In this document: piece by piece, positions 11,835 through 23,303 of the stretch | Layout of the letters: every line of letters begins with the position of its first letter | How positions within the stretch are numbered: the stretch's first letter is position 1 | Source: Notolepis coatsorum | Lineage: Eukaryota; Chordata; Actinopteri; Aulopiformes; Paralepididae | Reading direction: 5' to 3' | DNA: 64,000 nt | Assembly: GCA_963971535.1 (NCBI GenBank) | Contig: OZ020598.1 | Location: forward strand, 88,233,985 to 88,297,984 | Notes under the pieces: model-generated | The model's input: the letters and a program-made list of their open reading frames with translations, nothing else | The model's database searches: none | Told to the model about the DNA's origin: nothing | Translations under genes and position numbers: made by a program

Positions 11835-13867
11835 CAAGTCAAGTACATTTTATTTATATAGCACATTTCCAGGGAGCGGCAGCTGGCACCAAAGTGCTTC
11901 ACAGGCAGGTTGATAAAAACAAAATAATACGATGCAAGATATAAAATTAAAAACACAGTAAAGCAATGAAAGTAATAAAAACAGGTAGGACACAGTAAAA
12001 CAAAGAGGATAGAGGGGCCAGGGGTCTAGTGGTGATTAAGTGGGGGGGAAGGCCAAGGAGAACAGGGAGGTTTTTAAAAGTGATTTAAAAGCCTGCACGG
12101 TCTGGGTGGCCCGTACGCTGAGGGGGAGGCTGTTCAACAATCTAGGCGCTGCGGTGGAGAAGGCCCCTAGTCTTGAGCCTAGTTCTAGGCACCACCAGTA
12201 GCAGCTGGTCAGCTGATCTGAGGGATCGTGGGGGGTGTGGTGGTGCAAGAGCTCGGATAGATAGGGAGGAGCCGTGTCATTTAGTGATTTAAAAACATTT
12301 AGGGCTAATTTAAAATCTATTCTAAAACAAACAGGTAGCCAGTGGAGCAAGGCCAAAACTGGGCTGATGCGCTCATGTTTTTTTGTTTTGGTGAGGAGGC
12401 GCGCGGCTGCGTTCTGCACCAGTTGTAGGCGGCGAAGGAGGGATTTGTCTATGCCTGTGTAAAGGGCATTGCAGTAGTCGAGGCGAGTGGTGACAATGGC
12501 ATGTATCACCGTCTCTAGGTTACTTTGGGAGAGGTATGCCTTTGTCTTCGCCAGGAGTCTGAGGTGGTAAAAACAGTTTTTTACTACGACGCTGACCTGT
12601 TTATCGAATTTAAAATTGCTGTCTAAGATGACCCCGAGGTTCCTGACAGAGGTGGAGAGGTTTGGACCCAGGGGACCAAGTGCGTCAATGAGGGGGGCCG
12701 GGGGGGCACTATTAAAAACAATGATCTCGGTTTTCCCTTCGTTTAGTGTCAGGGAGTTTTCAGACATCCAGCACTTGATTTCTGCCAGGCAGTCAAGTGG
12801 TGGTTTTATTGATGTTTTCCCTTGGGTGGGTTTTAAGGGGAGGTAGACCTGCACGTCATCGGCGAAGCAATGGAATGAGATGTTATGTTTTGCCAAGATC
12901 TGGCCTAGGGGGAGTATATATAAGAGGAAGAGGGTGGGACCCAATATCGAGCCTTGGGGCACCCCGCAGGTGAGAGGGGCCACATTGGAAGTGAAGTCAC
13001 CAAATTGGACAGAGAAGGTCCTATTGCTTAGGTAGGACCGGAACCGGGGCCCCTAAGGCCTACGTAATGCTCGAGGCGAGCTAAAAGGATGTGGTGATCT
13101 ACCGTATCAAAGGCGGCTGTGAGGTCAAGGAGTAGTAGTAGGGATGGGTTGCCTGCATCAGCAGTTGAAATCAGGTCATTTAAGACACGGAGGAGGGCCG
13201 TTTCAGTGCTGTGTCGTGGTTTAAAGCCAGATTGGAATTTATCATGGATGTTGTTGTGTTCAAGGAATGATTGTGGCTGTATGTAGACTATGCGCTCCAG
13301 GATTTTTGATAAAAATGGTAATTGTGAGATGGGTCTAAAATTGGCAAAGACAGAGGGATCGAGGTTGGGCTTCTTTATCCGGGGCTGGACCACAGCATGC
13401 TTGAAGGCAGCCGGGACACATCCAGTGCTGAGGCAGGCATTTAGTAGAGGTAATAATGCGAGGAGGACAGGGTCAGGTACTTCCTTTAGGATGTGCGAGG
13501 GGAGTGCGCCTGAGGGGCAATTTGTTGGAAAGGGAGGAGAGGGAGACCGGGGAAAACTGGTCAAAAACAACAGGCAGTGGGTGGGGGGGGGGGGGGGGGA
13601 GAAGAAGGGGTGGGGGGGACAAGGGGGAGAGAGATCTGAGGGCAGAGACTTTGCTGATGAAGTGTTGGAAGCCTTGACATAGAGCTAATGAAGGTACGAC
13701 GAGGGAGTGGCACAGGGGTTGATGAGGGAGTTTAGGACTTTGAACAAGGCCTGGGGTTTATTGGAATTTGTTGTGACTAGGTTGGAAATGTAAGTTGTTT
13801 TTGCAATTTTGACAGCCGTTTGGTAGATGGACAAAGCGCTGTGTAGGATTTGGAGGGAGACATGCAA
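11835..13867 (-). mobile_element. L2/CR1-like LINE, 5'-truncated and broken
   Basis: The minus strand carries part of a non-LTR ORF2. About 13570-13028 gives the RT N-terminal half (FKHAVVQPRIKKPNLDP, RPISQLPFLSKILE, DLTAAFDTVDHHIL). About 12983-12036 gives the second half (GVPQGSILGPTLFLLYI, CFADDVQVYL, RLDYCNALYTG, LHWLPVCFRIDFK) and the usual C-terminal tail (APRLLNSLPLSVRA). The frame changes between the two parts near 13050, and the endonuclease end is missing. The 3' end reads (minus strand) as a GTGCTATATAAATAAAATG-type tail with a repeated TTGAC, as in fish L2. A dead copy. Confidence 0.85.
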
Positions 13868-14121
13868 CCCAGTGGCGTCGTTAGCCCTGGGCTTCTGGGG
13901 CTTTAGCCCCGGATGTTTTTCTCCTAGCCCCGGAGCTTAAAAAAAAAATTCCCCATTGTCTGTGCTTAATGTTTGTTAGTGTTTGGTATTTTTTGTTGGT
14001 TTTTAGTACTTTTAAACATCCATTTTTAGTAAGTAGTTTTCATTTGATCCTATAATTTTTTCATTCACCGATTTGTGGACTTTTTTTTTAGTGTCCCGAA
14101 AGGCACCTTATAAATCAAATG

Positions 14122-14181
<60 letters not shown>

Positions 14182-14185
14182 CCAG
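13868..14185 (+). mobile_element. Short SINE-like repeat with (ATT)n tail
   Basis: Starts AGTGGCGTCGTTAGCCCTGG, contains a small TAGCCCCGG foldback, and ends in a LINE-type tail (CGAAAGGCACCTTATAAATC) followed by about 55 bp of ATT repeats at 14124-14182. This looks like a short element using a LINE 3' end; family not identified. Confidence 0.45.
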
Positions 14186-14189
14186 GAGG

Positions 14190-14385
14190 GAAAAGACACT
14201 TTGGATAGTATATCTCTACATACTCGTCCATCCTTTTCTGCTTCCTCCTTTGGCTGGTAGTATATTTCTCAATCCCAAGGCCATTACATATGGCTTTTGT
14301 CCTGTCATACATCTCCACTGCCATCTCTGAGGTGCGATAACCTTTGAGTGTGTCCTGCACTGTGCTTTTAAATAGTACAGATAGG
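14190..14385 (-). pseudogene. Possible hAT/ZMYM-like transposase fragment
   Basis: The minus strand reads DTLKGYRTSEMAVEMYDRTK and then AICNGLGIEKYTTSQRRKQK, a low-complexity-free stretch of about 50 residues that recalls the spacer region of hAT-like transposases or their zinc-finger MYM relatives. It stops soon after on both sides. The match is from memory and weak; it could be an unrelated exon scrap. Confidence 0.3.
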
Positions 14386-15119
14386 TATTGAAGATGTGCA
14401 CTTTAACGCAGCAGCACCTGGAGCCATCCATACCCATGTCCAGTGTCCACTGACAAAGACATGCTCATGATACTGTGATAAACTATGATAAGCTTTAATC
14501 GAACCCTGGTTCATTTCCTCGGATAGTCCGGTTGGTTTGGGGTGGTGTGAAAGCTCATTCACTCTTGCAAGTGAACCCTGCTGTGGTTCATTTGAGATGT
14601 GAATGCAAAGCGGACCAAAGGCCGGAAAAGACCCAAAAATCTAATATTTTTTTAATGAGAAGACTGAAACATATGTATATAATGAAACACACAATACAGT
14701 TTTTTTTCGATTGCTTAAGCATGATTTTGAAAACGGGGCACAGTGTTTCAAAACACACAATTAGCACAACCACACACACAATTATCAGAACACCTCAGAT
14801 CCTTTGCTAAATTAAACACTCTTGTCAAAACTATACACTAATTTATAAAAACTACATTTTGTTACCATATGAAACACACGTTTCATATGACTTAATTCTG
14901 TTTGAACCAGTTACACACACTGCTGTGCTTAACCTAAAACACATTTAGCAATTATACTTCTCAGTGATTAGAGTACTGTAAGTGAAGTACGCAGAGAATG
15001 TGCAAATATACAATAAATTATTCACCAAACACTACACAAGACCAATGCTGTAGACTGATGAAAATATAATTTACATATACCCAATGCTCAAAGGGGGTTT
15101 TCATTTTCAAAACTCCCCT
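14386..15119. other. No gene; possible ends of small DNA transposons
   Basis: About 14490-14610 (CGGATAGTCCGGTTGG, GTGAACCCTGCTGTGG) and about 14690-14960 (ACAGTTTTTTTTCGATTGC, then repeated AAAACACAC) resemble common fish MITE sequence, but no pair of inverted ends could be fixed. Confidence 0.35.
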
Positions 15120-15420
15120 GCAACAGTGCCATGTAATATGCGCGAGCCAGATACGGAGCGGTTCACGCCCAACGCCCCATGCGCAGTAGACACCGACGTC
15201 CACGTGCCCTCACCAACGTCCGGTGACGACGTTGAAGAGACCCGGAAGAGAACCGGAAGAGAACCGGAAGAGAACAGGATCCAGCCATATTTTCACACAC
15301 GCGCTGTGCTCTCTCTATCTGTCTGAAGCGGAGCGGGGCTCTGCTGTGCAACACACACTCCCAACCGAGGCGCACACACAAATACCTCCCGCGCATACAG
15401 GAGACAAACGACGTCTAACT
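15120..15420. promoter_or_regulatory. CpG-rich promoter-like patch with three ETS-type sites
   Basis: A local island of CpG in AT-rich surroundings. It contains an ATGCGCAG half NRF1 site (15179), a CACGTG E-box (15200), several ACGTC/GACGT steps, three spaced CCGGAAG boxes (15240-15265) and a CCATATT box (15286). Such clusters are usual in bidirectional housekeeping promoters. No first exon can be named on either side. Confidence 0.35.
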
Positions 15421-16168
15421 TGCCTGCCAATACACAAAACGTTCTGAAAAGTGAAATGAAACTAAATCGTTTTGCCTTTAATGTAACCGCAGCCTTAGCT
15501 AGTAGCCTGGATGAGGGCCATTCAGCCATTCTCTCTAACTATTTTGTATGTATTGATCATTAATTAATAAATCGTATTAACTGGATCCATTCGACTGAGT
15601 AAGTTATTACATGTTTCCCACAGTGGACATAGGCCCATCCCATCCGACACCCAACGTGTTTAAAATCTCTCCAAACCAGGACCATAAACACAGCATCCCA
15701 CCAAACAGCTCAAGGCATCAAATGTTGTTTTTCTGACAACATCAGCGGTGGCATCGTGGGAGTCGCTGTTCGTTCATCTGAAGCTTGGGATTCCGAAAGG
15801 GTGAGCAGGTCAACTTGTTTTCCATTCCGATGCGGTTGCTACGCAACAACACACTGGCAGGAGGAGAAGGCCCAGAGTCCTGGAGGAAACAGGCTTTGTT
15901 GTGTATTTGCCAATGATAACTGTGAAGCGATGCCTGAAGCCAAGTGCAGCTGAAAGCTTCATCCGAAAAGACGGGACCTCTAAGCGGCATGTTGGCTTCC
16001 GTTCACTCGTAGCTGGGTCTGTTACTTTTTGCAATATTTTACTTTGGTAGAACCTTTGGGTTGCACATGGCTTCCTGGTCACGATATACAGTAAGTCCAT
16101 ACTGGGTTACTCATCTTCATCAGTTGCTCCTGTGCTCTCTGTGTGTGGGGAAAGGAGATTTGCTTTTG

Positions 16169-16171
<3 letters not shown>
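15421..16171. other. No gene recognised
   Basis: Unassigned moderately GC sequence. Short open frames of 60-100 codons on both strands carry no motif I recognise. Confidence 0.45.

Positions 16172-16256
<85 letters not shown>
16172..16256. repeat. (CT)n microsatellite
   Basis: About 84 bp of uninterrupted CT dinucleotides. Confidence 0.97.
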
Positions 16257-16259
<3 letters not shown>

Positions 16260-17337
16260 TTGATATGGTGAAATACACCACGTGCCGCACTGCCGCACCC
16301 TTACAACACCGTGCCACGACCCTACACCACCATGCCGATTTATTCATAGCTGTCAGGATGTAAAGAGAATTTCACCAAATATTAGCAACATGGTTCTAAA
16401 AAGAAATTGCTTTAATGTCAAGATGAATTCTAGGACTACCTTTTGATATCATTTACAGTAGCAAGAAGCTTAGATCACATTCAAACAAGTTCGCCTAAGA
16501 GTCCAAACACTTCCTTTAACCCTTTCTGGTGTACTCACACATGATATTAGAATTTTGAGAATGGAACATTCTAATGATGATGGCAATTGGACATGGAAAG
16601 CTATTGAGTGGTCAAACTATTCAGAGGGGGAAAACCCTGGAAGGGTTAAAATGCTTCACTAAGTACCGGAAGAAACCAGATTAAAGAGGCACTGTACATC
16701 TCAGACTATGTATTATTTATCTTGGCCATCAATGACATGTGTCAATACCAGCAGGTGTGTCAGGATGTAATACACGGTGAAACAAATGAAAGGCCAAACT
16801 TTCCAACGGCTGACGTTCCATCGGCTGGGCAGCCGTCTCCCCCAATGCGACGGAATGAAAGTTAATTACGATGCAGTTCCCTCGTGTGGCGTCTCCCCCG
16901 CCTCTGCCCACCGTTCCCTCTATTTACCTAAGAAGCCGCGCTCCTAGATGGCTCTCGCTGTGGAAAGGGAGCGGGGCGCTCCGGGGGGTACAAGCGCTGC
17001 TCCTGGGTACCGCAACACCACGCAACCGCGAATGAAGGAGACGCTACTTGTGACTTAATCCACCGGAGCTGTTCCGGGGCGGGATGTAAAGTCGTTTGAG
17101 GTTTCGTCTACAGCGTTTTTAGGAATGTTGCGAAGAAAGTCCATTTTATGACATTTCAGCCCAAAAAAACAACACCAGTCTTCTTGAAAATATAATTTTC
17201 ACTCTTCTGAGATTCAGCCAGTGTAAGGGTAACTTTGAGCACCTGAACCCCTTCACATACTGGTACAGTAGGGTGACCTTATAGCTTGTAATGGGCACAG
17301 CCACAGCACATTATGTAACTGTATGAGAGAACCATGA
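16257..17337. other. No gene recognised
   Basis: Unassigned sequence. A GC-rich patch lies at about 16900-17070. No open frame of note and no clear repeat ends. Confidence 0.45.
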
Positions 17338-17580
17338 GAGCATGTTGGCATGGTGGCGTAGTGGTTAACACTGTCGCCTCACAGCTAGAAGGTTGTGGGT
17401 TCGATTCCCGCTTGGGGACCAGGTTGCTGTGTAGCCAGTTACCCAGGTGGGGTATCTCCCAGGCCTTTCTGTGTGGAGTTTGCATGTTCTCCCGGTGCTC
17501 GCAAGGGTTTCCCCTCCCGATAAGATAAACCCAATGGAAAAACATGCACAACAGATCGCTAACGCTGTCGCGTCCCTGAC
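17338..17580 (+). mobile_element. DANA/Mermaid-type tRNA-derived SINE (V-SINE), truncated
   Basis: The head GGCATGGTGGCGTAGTGGTT (A box) and GTGGGTTCGATTCCCGC (B box) are tRNA-like. They are followed by the V-SINE core TCTGTGTGGAGTTTGCATGT and TCTCCC shared by DANA, Mermaid and related fish SINEs. The 3' LINE-like tail is not seen; a GT microsatellite begins just after. Confidence 0.75.
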
Positions 17581-17582
17581 GC

Positions 17583-17587
<5 letters not shown>

Positions 17588-17629
<42 letters not shown>

Positions 17630-17632
17630 TGT
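17588..17632. repeat. (GT)n microsatellite
   Basis: About 40 bp of GT dinucleotides after a GCGCGCAC lead-in. Confidence 0.95.
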
Positions 17633-17708
17633 GAGAGATGATAAAGACTTATACATGAAGAATAATAGAACACATACAATACATAAAAGCTGCACAAGAG
17701 AGAGTAGG

Positions 17709-18336
17709 TGTGATGTACGTGGGTTGGACATTATCATTGTTACTGTATTAGGAGGCCATATGAACATCAGATTGGTATCCTGAGTGGGCTATGTTGTTAT
17801 TGGTGGTGTGATGTGTCATCTTCTAATGCTGTTTCTTCTTTTTCCCAGAGACCACTCATCCTCCTGATTGAGCTGATTGCACCTGCTTGAGTACACCTGT
17901 GGGCAGTTAGTTGGATGAGTGAATATAAGCGGAAAGATGACACACACACGAGAGTCTCGTGGCTGGAGTGACCTGCCTTGTGGTACAGTGGGGAGGCTGC
18001 TGTCTAGCTTACCTAGGGCCTGAGCACAATACTGTGTGGCACGGTGCTGTCTTGCTTGCATGGAGTGTGGGTTAGACTCCACAGCTGTGGTGGCCAGAGA
18101 TGGGCCTAAGGTAGTATTGTGACTACTAAGTGTTTGTTGAGTTCTCATATGTATGTCTTGTCTGTCCTCCCATCCCTTTTTCCCCTTTGTGTGTGTGGGT
18201 TGAAATCCCCCTGTTTACTATCTGCCTACCCGGGACTGTTTGAGAAGCATTTTTCTACTGAGGGGGTTGTTTTTTGCTCATGTAACACCTGCCCAGATTA
18301 CTATCTTGTATGGTCAATAGACCTCTGTACATGACA
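17709..18336 (+). repeat. 5' LTR of the short Ty3/gypsy element
   Basis: 628 bp, TG...CA ends. It matches the 3' LTR nearly base for base except for one block of about 90 bp present only in the 3' copy. Confidence 0.88.
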
Positions 18337-18891
18337 TGGGGGCTCGTTAAGTTTGCGCAATTGTATGGTTCCTTGTTGGTAAAATAACGGGGTAACTTGT
18401 CGATTGAAGCATATCAGGTGTAATAAGATAGCGTTTTCTAAATTGGTATTGGTAGGGGTCCATTGTCCGTGCACAGTTGATTGATGTAAGTCATTATTGT
18501 TGTGATGCTCTTAACCATTCTATTTTTCTGCCACATAGGTAACGGGGGGGTCACCTGCTTGGCTAGAGGGTGGGGGGCACGAGTCGTGATTCCGGTGGAG
18601 CGCGCAATGAAATCGGTAAGCGATTGAAGACATGTGTAGCCTTTCATCCATCTAGTGGAGTAGTTTATCTGGGATAGGCTAGAGTGACACAGGTGACTCC
18701 TAGTTGAGTGGTTAGGACCATTTGTTATTATTTTCATTTAGTAGATGTGGTCAGTTGGATTGTTTTGGTTAAGAGGTATGAAAGCAGATTGTGTATATTA
18801 TTAATGTGCACGGTCATGGTTAATTAAGTGAGGACGTGATATATATGTATATATTTTTTTTTTCTTTCTCACACACACATAAAAACATAAT

Positions 18892-21159
18892 ATGGCTGTG
18901 TCGGCATTTGTTTTTGAAGCCTTTATAGCGGATCCGACAGAGGGTCAAGTGGAAGGTTGCACTAAGGCGGAGTTAGGCCTTATTGCTAGGCATTATGCTA
19001 TTGCTGTAAAAAATTCCCAATCCAAGGCGGATATGAAGGCAGCTGTTATAGCGGGGTTGGTGGAGCAACAGGTGTTTAGCCCGGCTCAGGGAGTAGTGAG
19101 TCATAGTGATCAGGAGGTTGCACACACTGGCGAATGGGTTAACTCTCCCTTACGTGATCTTAACATGGATGGTGGTGCTATTAGGAAGGATGGTAGTACG
19201 GCCGGAGCTGAAAGTGAGGCCGCGGGCGATTCGGATAAAGACTCCACGTCTTCTGGCCATGCACGCTCTAGTCTGCGTTTGGCCCGTCTCCAGATGGAGG
19301 AGAGAGCGCTGTTGCGCAGAGAGGACAGAGACAGGGAGGACAGAGCAGCTGACAGAGAGGACAGAGCAGCTGAGAGAGATAGACGGGACAGAGCTGACAG
19401 AGAGGACAAAGCAGCTGAGAGAGATAGACAGGATAGACGGGACAGAGCTGACAGAGAGGACAAAGCAGCTGAGAGAGATAGACAGGACAGAGCAGCTGAG
19501 AGAGATAGAGAGCTCCAGATTACACTGAAGAGGATGGAGCTGGGGAGTGTTGGCTCTTCTTCACCCTCATCTGAAGGTGGCCATGGCAGTTTTAATGTTG
19601 GGCAACATATTGCTATGGTTCCTGTTTTTCGAGAATCTGAGGTGGAGACATTTTTTTTGAATTTTGAGCGGGTAGCGGGGGCTGCGAATTGGCCGGAGGA
19701 TCAGTGGGCACTATTAGTGCAATATAGGCTCACGGGTAGGGCTCAAGACGCATGCCAGTTTTTATCAAAGGAGGACAGCATGGTATATGTGAAAGTGAAG
19801 GGTGCTGTCTTGCGCGTGTATGAACTGGTGCCGGAGGCTTATAGGCAGCGGTTTAGGGGACTAAGTAAAGCCCCCTCGCAAACACATGTCGCATTTTCCC
19901 ATGAACAACGGATGGTGTTCACTCGTTGGTGTGAAGCGTGTAAGGTGGATGGGGTCGAGGCTTTGAGCGAGTTAATCCTCATGGAACAATTTAAAAAATT
20001 TGTGCCCGAACACATGATAATACAGTTGGAGGAGCGAAAGGTTTCTACCCTCCAGGAAGCTGCAGTTTTGTGTGACGAGTTGGCAATGATCCACAAAAAT
20101 GTTTCTGCATCACATGTTTCTGTACGAAATGGTGTGTATGTAGGAGGGGGCGCGTTTTCTCCGTCGGGGCCGCCGTATCGCGGAGGTGACGAGCGACCAT
20201 TCCGACCTCGCTCACCGCCGTCTCGAAATACCTTGGGTGACGAGCGAGCATTCCGATCACACTCTCCGCCGTCTGAAAGGGTGTGTCATTATTGTAAAAA
20301 AGAAGGGCATTTTGTGAAGGACTGTCATGCGCTAAGGGATCGACAGGAGACCAGGGAGTCAGCCCAGGAACCGAAAGGGGTGGGGTTGATTGGTACGGTG
20401 TCATGTCCTGACCAGCATAGCTCTTTTGAGCCCTTTTTGTTTGATGGTTGTGTGTCCCTGTCGGGTAAAGTTGGGGACTACCATCGGGTGAGAATACTCC
20501 GTGATACAGGAGCCTCTCAATCGTTCATCCTGGCTGATGTATTACCATTGGATGTGGACTCCTGTCGGTCGAGCGGATTGGTGAGAGGTATTGGCATGGG
20601 GTGTGTGCGCGTGCCGTTGCATAAGGTGCATGTACGGTCTGCACTGATCACAGGTTGTTTTCCGGTCGCGGTTCGCCCATGTTTTCCCGTAAAGGGCGTT
20701 GAGTTTATCATGGGGAACGATATTGCTGGGAAAAGTGTGATCCCTGTGTGGGAGGTTAAAAACGCTCCATTAACTGACTTGTGTTCTGATGTATTGATTA
20801 ATAATCACCCCAATGTCCCTTCTATTTGTGCTGTCCCTAGGGATTTTGAGGCGGGGGATGAGGTGTTTATTGTGCTGCCCACGCCTAGTACGGTGCTCAC
20901 TGCCCGGTTCTCAGGACCTTATGTGGTAAGAGGAAAGGTGTCTGCCACTAAGTATATGTTGCATACGCTCGGGCGGCGGAGGAGGACACGCTGGTGTCAT
21001 GTGAATAGGCTAATGAAAAGTCCTGCCCGCGTCTCGTCGGAGTTGAGATGTGACAGGACTGTTGTTTCACATGCTGTGTTGTGTTCTAATGTGCCTTACA
21101 GGACGCACGGGGTTGATGTTGGGAGTGCGAACACCATTGAGCAATTTGCGTATGGTTGA
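18892..21159 (+). CDS. gag: Gag-protease protein of the short Ty3/gypsy element, with integrase-tail-like C-terminus
   Basis: 755 codons, ATG start. Parts in order: N-terminal helical region; a highly charged coiled-coil stretch of repeated DRED/AAERDR units (about 145-215); a SCAN-like capsid region (about 245-395, including VETFFLNFERVAGAANWPED and FSHEQRMVFTRWCEACKVDG); a zinc knuckle CHYCKKEGHFVKDC (about 465); a retroviral-type aspartic protease start (RILRDTGASQSFI, about 530); then a C-terminal part (about 640-710) resembling the end of gypsy integrases (ARFSGPYVVRGKVSATKYML, RTRWCHVNRLMKSP). The frame is open throughout. SCAN-like capsids are known from Gmr1-type elements and gave rise to the vertebrate SCAN domain. 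Confidence 0.82.
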   Translation: MAVSAFVFEAFIADPTEGQVEGCTKAELGLIARHYAIAVKNSQSKADMKAAVIAGLVEQQVFSPAQGVVSHSDQEVAHTGEWVNSPLRDLNMDGGAIRKDGSTAGAESEAAGDSDKDSTSSGHARSSLRLARLQMEERALLRREDRDREDRAADREDRAAERDRRDRADREDKAAERDRQDRRDRADREDKAAERDRQDRAAERDRELQITLKRMELGSVGSSSPSSEGGHGSFNVGQHIAMVPVFRESEVETFFLNFERVAGAANWPEDQWALLVQYRLTGRAQDACQFLSKEDSMVYVKVKGAVLRVYELVPEAYRQRFRGLSKAPSQTHVAFSHEQRMVFTRWCEACKVDGVEALSELILMEQFKKFVPEHMIIQLEERKVSTLQEAAVLCDELAMIHKNVSASHVSVRNGVYVGGGAFSPSGPPYRGGDERPFRPRSPPSRNTLGDERAFRSHSPPSERVCHYCKKEGHFVKDCHALRDRQETRESAQEPKGVGLIGTVSCPDQHSSFEPFLFDGCVSLSGKVGDYHRVRILRDTGASQSFILADVLPLDVDSCRSSGLVRGIGMGCVRVPLHKVHVRSALITGCFPVAVRPCFPVKGVEFIMGNDIAGKSVIPVWEVKNAPLTDLCSDVLINNHPNVPSICAVPRDFEAGDEVFIVLPTPSTVLTARFSGPYVVRGKVSATKYMLHTLGRRRRTRWCHVNRLMKSPARVSSELRCDRTVVSHAVLCSNVPYRTHGVDVGSANTIEQFAYG

Positions 21160-21394
21160 CTATAGGGTACCGTCATGGCCTCGGTATGAGGAAGGTGCCA
21201 GCCACGTCCGGCGGCTGATGCGTCTGGTATTGGGTGAGGTGGTGGTTGACCGTGTGGGCCCAAGATAGGGGCATGTGGTCTATATGGAGTGTAATTTCTA
21301 TTTATTTTTTGTTCTGTTGGTACTAATCGAATGTTGGTTGATAACGGGTGATAATGTTTTGCTAACCCTGCGGGTTCGCTCTTATGGGGGGAGG

Positions 21395-22114
21395 TGTGAT
21401 GTACGTGGGTTGGACATTATCATTGTTACTGTATTAGGAGGCCATATGAACATCAGATTGGTATCCTGAGTGGGCTATGTTGTTATTGGTGGTGTGATGT
21501 GTCATCTTCTAATGCTGTTTCTTCTTTTTCCCAGAGACCACTCATCCTCCTGATTGAGCTGATTGCACCTGCTTGAGTACACCTGTGGGCAGTTAGTTGG
21601 ATGAGTGAATATAAGCGGAAAGATGACACACACACGAGAGTCTCGTGGCTGGAGTGACCTGCCTTGTGGTACAGTGGGGAGGCTGCTGTCTAGCTTACCT
21701 AGGGCCTGAGCACAATACTGTGTGGCACGGTGCTGTCTTGCTTGCATGGAGTGTGGGTTAGACTCCACAGCTGTGGTGGCCAGAGATGGGCCTAAGGTAG
21801 TATTGTGACTACTAAGTGTTTGTTGAGTTCTCATATGTATGTCTTGTCTGTCCTCCCATCCTTTTTTCCCCTTTGTGTGTGTGGGTTGAAATCCCCACCG
21901 ATGACATCCCCTTTTCCCTTGGGAAAAGGGCAGTGGGTTGAAACCCCCACTATATAATAAAACCCTGATTTACCATTTGAAAACGTCTCTGTTTACTATC
22001 TGCCTACCCGGGACTGTTTGAGAAGCATTTTTCTACTGAGGGGGTTGTTTTTTGCTCATGTAACACCTGCCCAGATTACTATCTTGTATGGTCAATAGAC
22101 CTCTGTACATGACA
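21395..22114 (+). repeat. 3' LTR of the short Ty3/gypsy element
   Basis: 720 bp, preceded by a purine tract (TATGGGGGGAGG). Contains a small TCCCTTGGGAAAAGGG foldback in the block absent from the 5' LTR. Confidence 0.88.
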
Positions 22115-22197
22115 GTAGGAGAAGAGAGGCATGCGGGCCACATCCATAACACAGTCCTTCTCAAGTCAACGTTATGTAAAACAGCAACATGTTTCCT

Positions 22198-22826
22198 TTA
22201 GGGTGGTTTGTAAAAGGATGTTAAAGGTGTTCAAAGGAGGGAGTGCTTCTAACGTAATGGTATTTTGCAGCTCATTCCAAACCCAAGGTGCATACAAGGA
22301 GAAAGCGGTCTTACCGAGCTATGTGCGCACCATGAGGACATTTTAATCAAATTAGTAGATCTAGTGCTATAGTTGCTGGTATAATAAGATAAAAGGCTGA
22401 GTAATGTGATGACCAGGCTAGGATGTGGAGTTGTGGACCCAGGTACAGACAGGAGACACAGGAGGCAGGTGATGGCGAAAAGCATTAGTGATGTATTTAA
22501 CCCTTGTGTCTGAAAACTAAAGTGTTACACTCTTGGTAGACTCTAAATGGTCCTCTTCAAAAACGCCATCAAAATATATGTTGAAATAATTTCCCACTTT
22601 TCTTTTCATAAATCTTTTATTCAACTTCAGCCCTGATCATAACCAGCAAATATTCAATTCATTTTAGAATCCTAACCCTTTAAATGCCAGTGTTTGTGAT
22701 GGCATCACAAATTATTATAAAAAAAAATTTGAGTCAATGATTAGCAACAAGACTGGTTTTTATGGATTTTTTGTTTTTTTGTAATGTCAGATTTAACAAC
22801 AACTCTTTTCAGAAAAGTGGGAGTAT
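22198..22826. repeat. Tandem-duplication block X, copy 1
   Basis: Matches 29468-30066 closely, from GGGTGGTTTGTAAAAGGATG through GATGACCAGGCTAGGATGTG to AGAAAAGTGGGAGTAT. The first 120 bp, read on the minus strand, look like the tail of a LINE ORF (AFSLYAPWVWNELQN). Confidence 0.85.
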
Positions 22827-23303
22827 GGGGGCGGCTAAGTGGCACAGTGGGCAAGGCGCTCGCCACTAATGCAGGAGATGCTGGGTTCGAGCCCAGCTCT
22901 CGGCATTGCTACCAGCTTGGCTGGTCGTTCATACTAATACAATTGGCAGTATTAGGGGGTGGGAAGCTGGTGGGTGGGGATCGGACGTTGTGGACAGCGA
23001 CTCCTACAGGTCGGTTGGTGCGCCTGCGCAGCAGAATCAGGAAGCAACGAGGGCGGCGTGTCCCTCCCACGCAGACCCTCGCCGCTGAGAGATCACGCTG
23101 TTCAAAGATACGACAGCTGCCTCCTCGTGTACCGGAGGGGACACGTGATGCAAGGCTTGGTCCACATTGCAGCCGACCTGTGGGAGGCATGGCCTAACAG
23201 CGTTCGAGACAGGGGAGGGTAGAATTGGACAATACGAAATTGGGATGGGAGAAAAATAGAAAATGGGAGAAAAAGTAGATAAAAAAAAGAAAAGTGGGAG
23301 TAT
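22811..23303 (+). mobile_element. tRNA-derived SINE with 16-bp target duplication (family 1, copy 1)
   Basis: The SINE proper is 22827-23287 (461 bp). AGAAAAGTGGGAGTAT stands at 22811-22826 and 23288-23303; the second block copy near 30051 has the site unfilled. The head has an A-box-like AGTGGCACAGTGGGCAAGG and a B box GGGTTCGAGCCC; the tail is A-rich. A second family member is on the minus strand at 60605-61097. Confidence 0.9.

Larger units (their letters stand above)
17709..22114 (+). mobile_element. Short Ty3/gypsy element (Gmr1-like) with two LTRs and one gag-protease frame
   Basis: Direct LTRs lie at 17709-18336 and 21395-22114, both opening TGTGATGTACGTGGGTTGG and closing CTGTACATGACA. 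They are flanked by GTAGG on both sides (17704-17708, 22115-22119), a 5-bp target duplication. A primer-site-like TGGGGGCTCGTT follows the left LTR and a purine tract precedes the right one. The interior is only 3.06 kb and holds one 755-codon frame with gag, protease and an integrase-tail-like end; I see no reverse transcriptase. The LTRs are close to identical apart from one length difference, so the insertion is young. Read as a non-autonomous, shortened element. Confidence 0.85.
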
